Shown in pieces: positions 5,707 through 7,574 of a DNA stretch of 7,574 nucleotides (positions are counted from its first letter, which is position 1; every line of letters starts with the position of its first letter). A program made the position numbers and the translations under genes. Below the pieces are notes generated by a model that saw only the letters and a list, made by a program, of their open reading frames with translations, made no database searches and had not been told where the DNA came from. The DNA lies in assembly GCA_937915975.1 (NCBI GenBank), contig CALGGL010000179.1, positions 1 through 7,574 on the forward strand. Reading direction: 5' to 3'. This DNA comes from an uncultured Lachnospiraceae bacterium. GTDB lineage: Bacteria > Bacillota > Clostridia > Lachnospirales > Lachnospiraceae.

Positions 5707-6309
5707 ATGAAGCTTGAAACAAAAAGACTGATTTTGCGTCGATGGGAAGAAAGTGACGCAGAGGATTTATACAGGTATGCAAGTAACCCTGATGTCGGTC
5801 CGATTGCAGGATGGCCTGCACATCAGAGCATTGAGAAAAGCCTTGATGTGATAAAAAATGTTTTTAACGGTAAAGAGGCGTACGCAATCTGCCTGAAGGA
5901 AGACGGAAAGGCTATCGGTGCTATTGAATTAAAGTTAAACGGACACACGGATTTGACGGATAAAGGTGATGAGTGCGAGCTTGGTTATTGGCTTGGAAAG
6001 CCGTTTTGGGGGTTCACGATGTCCGGTGGACATCGGCTATGAACCGACCGAAGCGGTAGCGGAGACCAGGGTATTATGCCTGAAGCGGTAGATGAAATAC
6101 TTAGACATGCTTTTATTGATTGCGGCATGACGAAGGTATGGTGCGCATATTACGAGGGAAACAGTAAGTCAAAGCGCGTTCAGGAAAAATGCGGATTTAA
6201 ATTTCAGTGGAAATCAGAGAATGTAGATGTTCCGCTTATGCATGAGAAAAGAAACGGATATGTAAATCTGATGACAAAAGAAGATTGGGAACTTGGAAAT
6301 AAGCAATGA
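5707..6309 (+). pseudogene. RimJ/RimL-like GNAT acetyltransferase interrupted by a 54-nt insert
   Basis: The N-terminal 102 codons (MKLETKRLILRRWEESDAEDL through GYWLGKPFWG) and the C-terminal 80 codons (QGIMPEAVDEILRHAF onward) are in the same frame and form one typical Acetyltransf_3-type GNAT of about 182 residues once the 54 nt between them are ignored. GNATs of this class transfer acetyl from acetyl-CoA to an amine, such as a protein N-terminus or small molecule. The insert breaks the acetyl-CoA-binding WGQGIMPEA motif and brings an in-frame TGA at 6040-6042, so translation would stop after 111 residues. The downstream half could restart at ATG 6076 behind GGAG and AGGG supplied near the insert's end, but a split enzyme is unlikely to work. 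Both halves otherwise look intact, which implies a recent insertion or some way of bypassing it. It follows the XRE gene by 20 nt. Confidence 0.88.
6013..6066 (+). mobile_element. 54-nt palindromic insert within the GNAT gene
   Basis: Removing exactly these 54 nt restores the canonical W-G-Q-G-I-M-P-E-A of GNATs. The insert is visibly more GC-rich than its host gene. It holds a perfect hairpin, CGATGTCC (6017-6024) with GGACATCG (6028-6035) around a GGT loop, and a smaller ACCG-AAG-CGGT hairpin (6047-6057). In the host frame it carries a TGA, but in the frame beginning at 6011 it stays open. No target-site duplication is visible and it encodes no transposase, so it would have to be non-autonomous, like REP, MITE or Rickettsia palindromic elements. 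The boundaries rest on GNAT motif restoration, so they may be off by a base or two. Confidence 0.65.
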
Positions 6310-6367
6310 TATCAGAATGCTACTGGTGAAAAAACATAGAGATTATATTTTGAGGATGTGAACGGAT

Positions 6368-6892
6368 ATGAAATTAAGAGACTATAAAAAAGAAGATGCC
6401 GCCATTATCTGCAAATGGCTTCGGACAGAGGATGAGCTTTACAGATGGTCTGCAGACAGGTTTAACAAGTTTCCACTTTCGGAAAATGATATAGAAGAAA
6501 ACTATGCTCCACAGATTAAAAGCGGAAGATTTTTTCCGCTTACGGCTATTGATGAAAAGGAGACTCAGGTAGGACATTTTATCATTCGGTATCCAAAGGA
6601 AGATGACGACAGCACGGTTCGTTTTGGCTTTGTTATCGTTGATCCGGAAATCCGAGGCAAGGGATATGGCAGCAAGATGCTACGACTCGGGATTCAATAT
6701 GTAAAGGATCATCTGGATGTGAATAGGATTGACCTGGGAGTCTTTGAAGATAATGCTGCTGCAAAGCGTTGCTATGAGGCTGTGGGTTTCAAGGAATACG
6801 GTCTGAGAAAGTGCGAGATGCCGATAGGTACTTGGAACTGTATTGATATGGAGATTATTCTTGACAAGAAGGAGAAAGCAGATTATCAGTGA
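6368..6892 (+). CDS. GNAT-family N-acetyltransferase
   Basis: A 174-residue GNAT enzyme, expected to move acetyl from acetyl-CoA to an unidentified amine. The acetyl-CoA pyrophosphate-binding motif A is RGKGYG at residues 96-101 after the strand FGFVIVDPEI (86-95), and motif B is NAAAKRCYEAVGF at 129-141, with Tyr136 in the usual catalytic place. Length is normal and all motifs are kept, unlike its broken neighbour. It is not a close copy of the upstream GNAT: the two belong to different subgroups. The ATG has only a weak GAGG (6352-6355) 12 nt away; no better in-frame start exists, as an upstream ATG is followed at once by a stop. It is 58 nt after the broken gene, on the same strand, and no terminator or promoter is seen between them, so it probably belongs to the same transcript. 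Confidence 0.9.
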   Translation: MKLRDYKKEDAAIICKWLRTEDELYRWSADRFNKFPLSENDIEENYAPQIKSGRFFPLTAIDEKETQVGHFIIRYPKEDDDSTVRFGFVIVDPEIRGKGYGSKMLRLGIQYVKDHLDVNRIDLGVFEDNAAAKRCYEAVGFKEYGLRKCEMPIGTWNCIDMEIILDKKEKADYQ

Positions 6893-6936
6893 TTTTAACC
6901 ACCATATGATTGTAAATAAAGTGAGGAGAAAAGGTT

Positions 6937-7156
6937 ATGGCATTTGATTATAAGAAAGAGTATAAAGAATTTTATATGCCGAAGGGGACACCTTCTATTG
7001 TGACAGTTCCGAAGATGAATTATATCGCGGTAAGGGGCATATGTACTTGACATTACATATAAAAGATTACATCATGAAATATATCTCAGTGATGCAAGAA
7101 AGGTTGTACCCGAGAAATTAAAGACAGTGATTAGACATCCAATCAGAAAGGGTTAA
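6937..7156 (+). pseudogene. GyrI-like small-molecule-binding protein, internal deletion remnant
   Basis: The first 33-34 codons (MAFDYKKEYKEFYMPKGTPS through MNYIAVRG) match the start of GyrI-like, AraC effector-binding-type proteins common in Clostridia, and a TGA ends this frame at 7048-7050. From about 7040 the next frame continues with AYVLDITYKRLHHEIYLSD and ends in RHPIRKG at 7154-7156, the expected C-terminus of the same family. Family members of this kind are about 200 residues as I recall, so roughly 130 central residues (about 400 nt) have been lost, with a frame change at the join near 7034-7040. The ribosome binding site GAGGAG (6923-6928) is still present 8 nt before the ATG. The protein cannot be functional. 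Intact members bind small cationic or hydrophobic ligands or act as part of multidrug sensing. Confidence 0.85.
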
Positions 7157-7225
7157 GCGTATGGATACGACGATACGCAGGAACGAAGAGAGTTGGAAAG
7201 GACAGCAGACATTTTGTTTGGATAA
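7157..7225 (+). other. Possible degraded coding remnant
   Basis: Directly after the GyrI remnant the same frame reads GYDDTQERRELERTADILFG and a stop, with plausible codons but no start or ribosome binding site. It could be the tail of another gene lost in the deletion. GCGTAT and ATACGC form a small inverted repeat at 7157-7178. Evidence is thin. Confidence 0.2.
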
Positions 7226-7250
7226 AAGTTATAAAAACATAAAAAGTTGA

Positions 7251-7298
7251 TATAATTCCCCAAAATATGCATTGGTTTATATATTTTGGGGAATTATA
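7251..7298. repeat. 18-bp perfect inverted repeat before the last gene
   Basis: TATAATTCCCCAAAATAT (7251-7268) is matched perfectly by its reverse complement at 7281-7298 around a 12-nt loop. It separates the decayed cluster from the last ATPase gene. It could stop transcription in both directions, though no strong U-run follows. The length and perfection of the arms also fit the end of a small mobile element or an operator. Confidence 0.75.
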
Positions 7299-7306
7299 AT
7301 GTTATA

Positions 7307-7335
7307 TTGACATATAAATATCCTGATGTTATAAT
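7307..7335 (+). promoter_or_regulatory. Fully consensus extended -10 promoter
   Basis: TTGACA (7307-7312) and TATAAT (7330-7335) both match the sigma-70/SigA consensus perfectly with the ideal 17-bp spacer. A TG at 7327-7328 gives an extended -10. Transcription would start near 7342, about 35 nt before the ATPase start. Confidence 0.85.
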
Positions 7336-7376
7336 TAAAATTAATCTGTAATAAATGGGAGAAGGAAGTGTAAAAT

Positions 7377-7574
7377 ATGGTAGGAAGAAAAGAAGAAATA
7401 AGGATTCTTGAAGATTTACTTGAAAGTAATAAACCTGAATTTTTAGCACTATATGGTCGTAGAAGAATAGGAAAAACATATCTTATAAAAGAGTTTTTCA
7501 ATGATTCATTTTCATTTTATGCAACCGGAGTACAGAACGTAAACACTAAACAGCAGTTGCGTGTATTTAAAGAA
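7377..7574 (+). CDS. Archaeal-type ATPase family protein, N-terminal part
   Basis: The first 66 residues of an AAA-type ATPase that runs off the window. It begins MVGRKEEIRILEDLLESNKP, then ALYGRRRIGKTYLIKEFF with a Walker A P-loop GRRRIGKT at residues 27-34, followed by FYATGVQN. This opening is typical of the ATPase family known mostly from Archaea (PF01637), which in bacteria often ends in a DUF234 nuclease-like domain. It is a different family from the AAA_14/DUF4143 protein earlier in the window, though the two are often found in similar accessory settings. The ATG is 7 nt after an AGGAAG-type ribosome binding site (about 7364-7369) and the gene is driven by a perfect consensus promoter. 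Its function is not known; the Walker B motif and C-terminal domain lie outside the window. Confidence 0.9.
   Translation, partial: MVGRKEEIRILEDLLESNKPEFLALYGRRRIGKTYLIKEFFNDSFSFYATGVQNVNTKQQLRVFKE

Noticed and set aside
7161..7250. Small ORF starting MDTTIRRNEES with an AAAGGG upstream
   Set aside because: Only 29 codons, overlaps another frame that reads at least as well, and sits in decayed sequence; not enough to call a gene.
3542..7574. Reading the two ATPases as one defence island
   Set aside because: They belong to different families and are separated by decayed acetyltransferase and regulator genes; no nuclease, methylase or toxin-antitoxin pair lies between them.

Overview
The window looks like a contig end from a low-GC Gram-positive anaerobe of the Clostridia, most likely Lachnospiraceae-like. 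That is inferred from AT-rich sequence, strong AGGAGG-type ribosome binding sites, and the mix of families present: a LytTR/DUF3021 pair, an XRE regulator with a membrane anchor, GNATs, a GyrI-like protein, and AAA ATPases with a DUF4143 or archaeal-type domain. No species can be named from the sequence alone. The first 17 bases match the end of an Illumina adapter, so position 18 is probably the true contig end.

Region 1 (18-2259): a minus-strand pair encodes an acidic protein with DxDGD calcium-type loops (1096-1554) and a type B carboxylesterase (18-1065, C-terminus off the contig). Diverging from it is a TetR-family regulator (1723-2259). The shared intergenic region holds a good minus-strand promoter and a TGCTACA/TGTAGCA palindrome plus extra TGTAGC half-sites. 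This is the expected layout for a TetR repressor controlling itself and the esterase operon.

Region 2 (2279-3342): a bidirectional terminator separates the TetR gene from a convergent minus-strand operon. That operon encodes a LytTR DNA-binding protein and a four-helix DUF3021 membrane protein, a typical regulator/membrane-partner pair. Upstream are a plausible promoter and a 21-bp-spaced direct repeat that resembles a LytTR site.

Region 3 (3323-4882): the 333-bp gap holds palindromes and three copies of AAYGGGGATTYGAG spaced exactly 33 bp apart. The third copy fills the spacer of a TTTACA/TATACT promoter for an AAA_14-DUF4143 ATPase with a PD-(D/E)XK-like C-terminus.

Region 4 (4958-7225): an XRE regulator with one membrane helix is followed on the same strand by a GNAT gene broken by an in-frame 54-nt palindromic insert containing a stop, an intact GNAT, and a GyrI-like gene reduced to its two ends by an internal deletion. 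The region appears to be decaying accessory DNA.

Region 5 (7251-7574): an 18-bp perfect inverted repeat is followed by a fully consensus TTGACA/TATAAT promoter with an extended -10. It drives a second ATPase of the archaeal-type ATPase family, which runs off the window.

The best candidates for something undescribed are the 54-nt palindromic insert in the acetyltransferase (6013-6066) and the 33-bp phased repeat array over the ATPase promoter (3431-3510).
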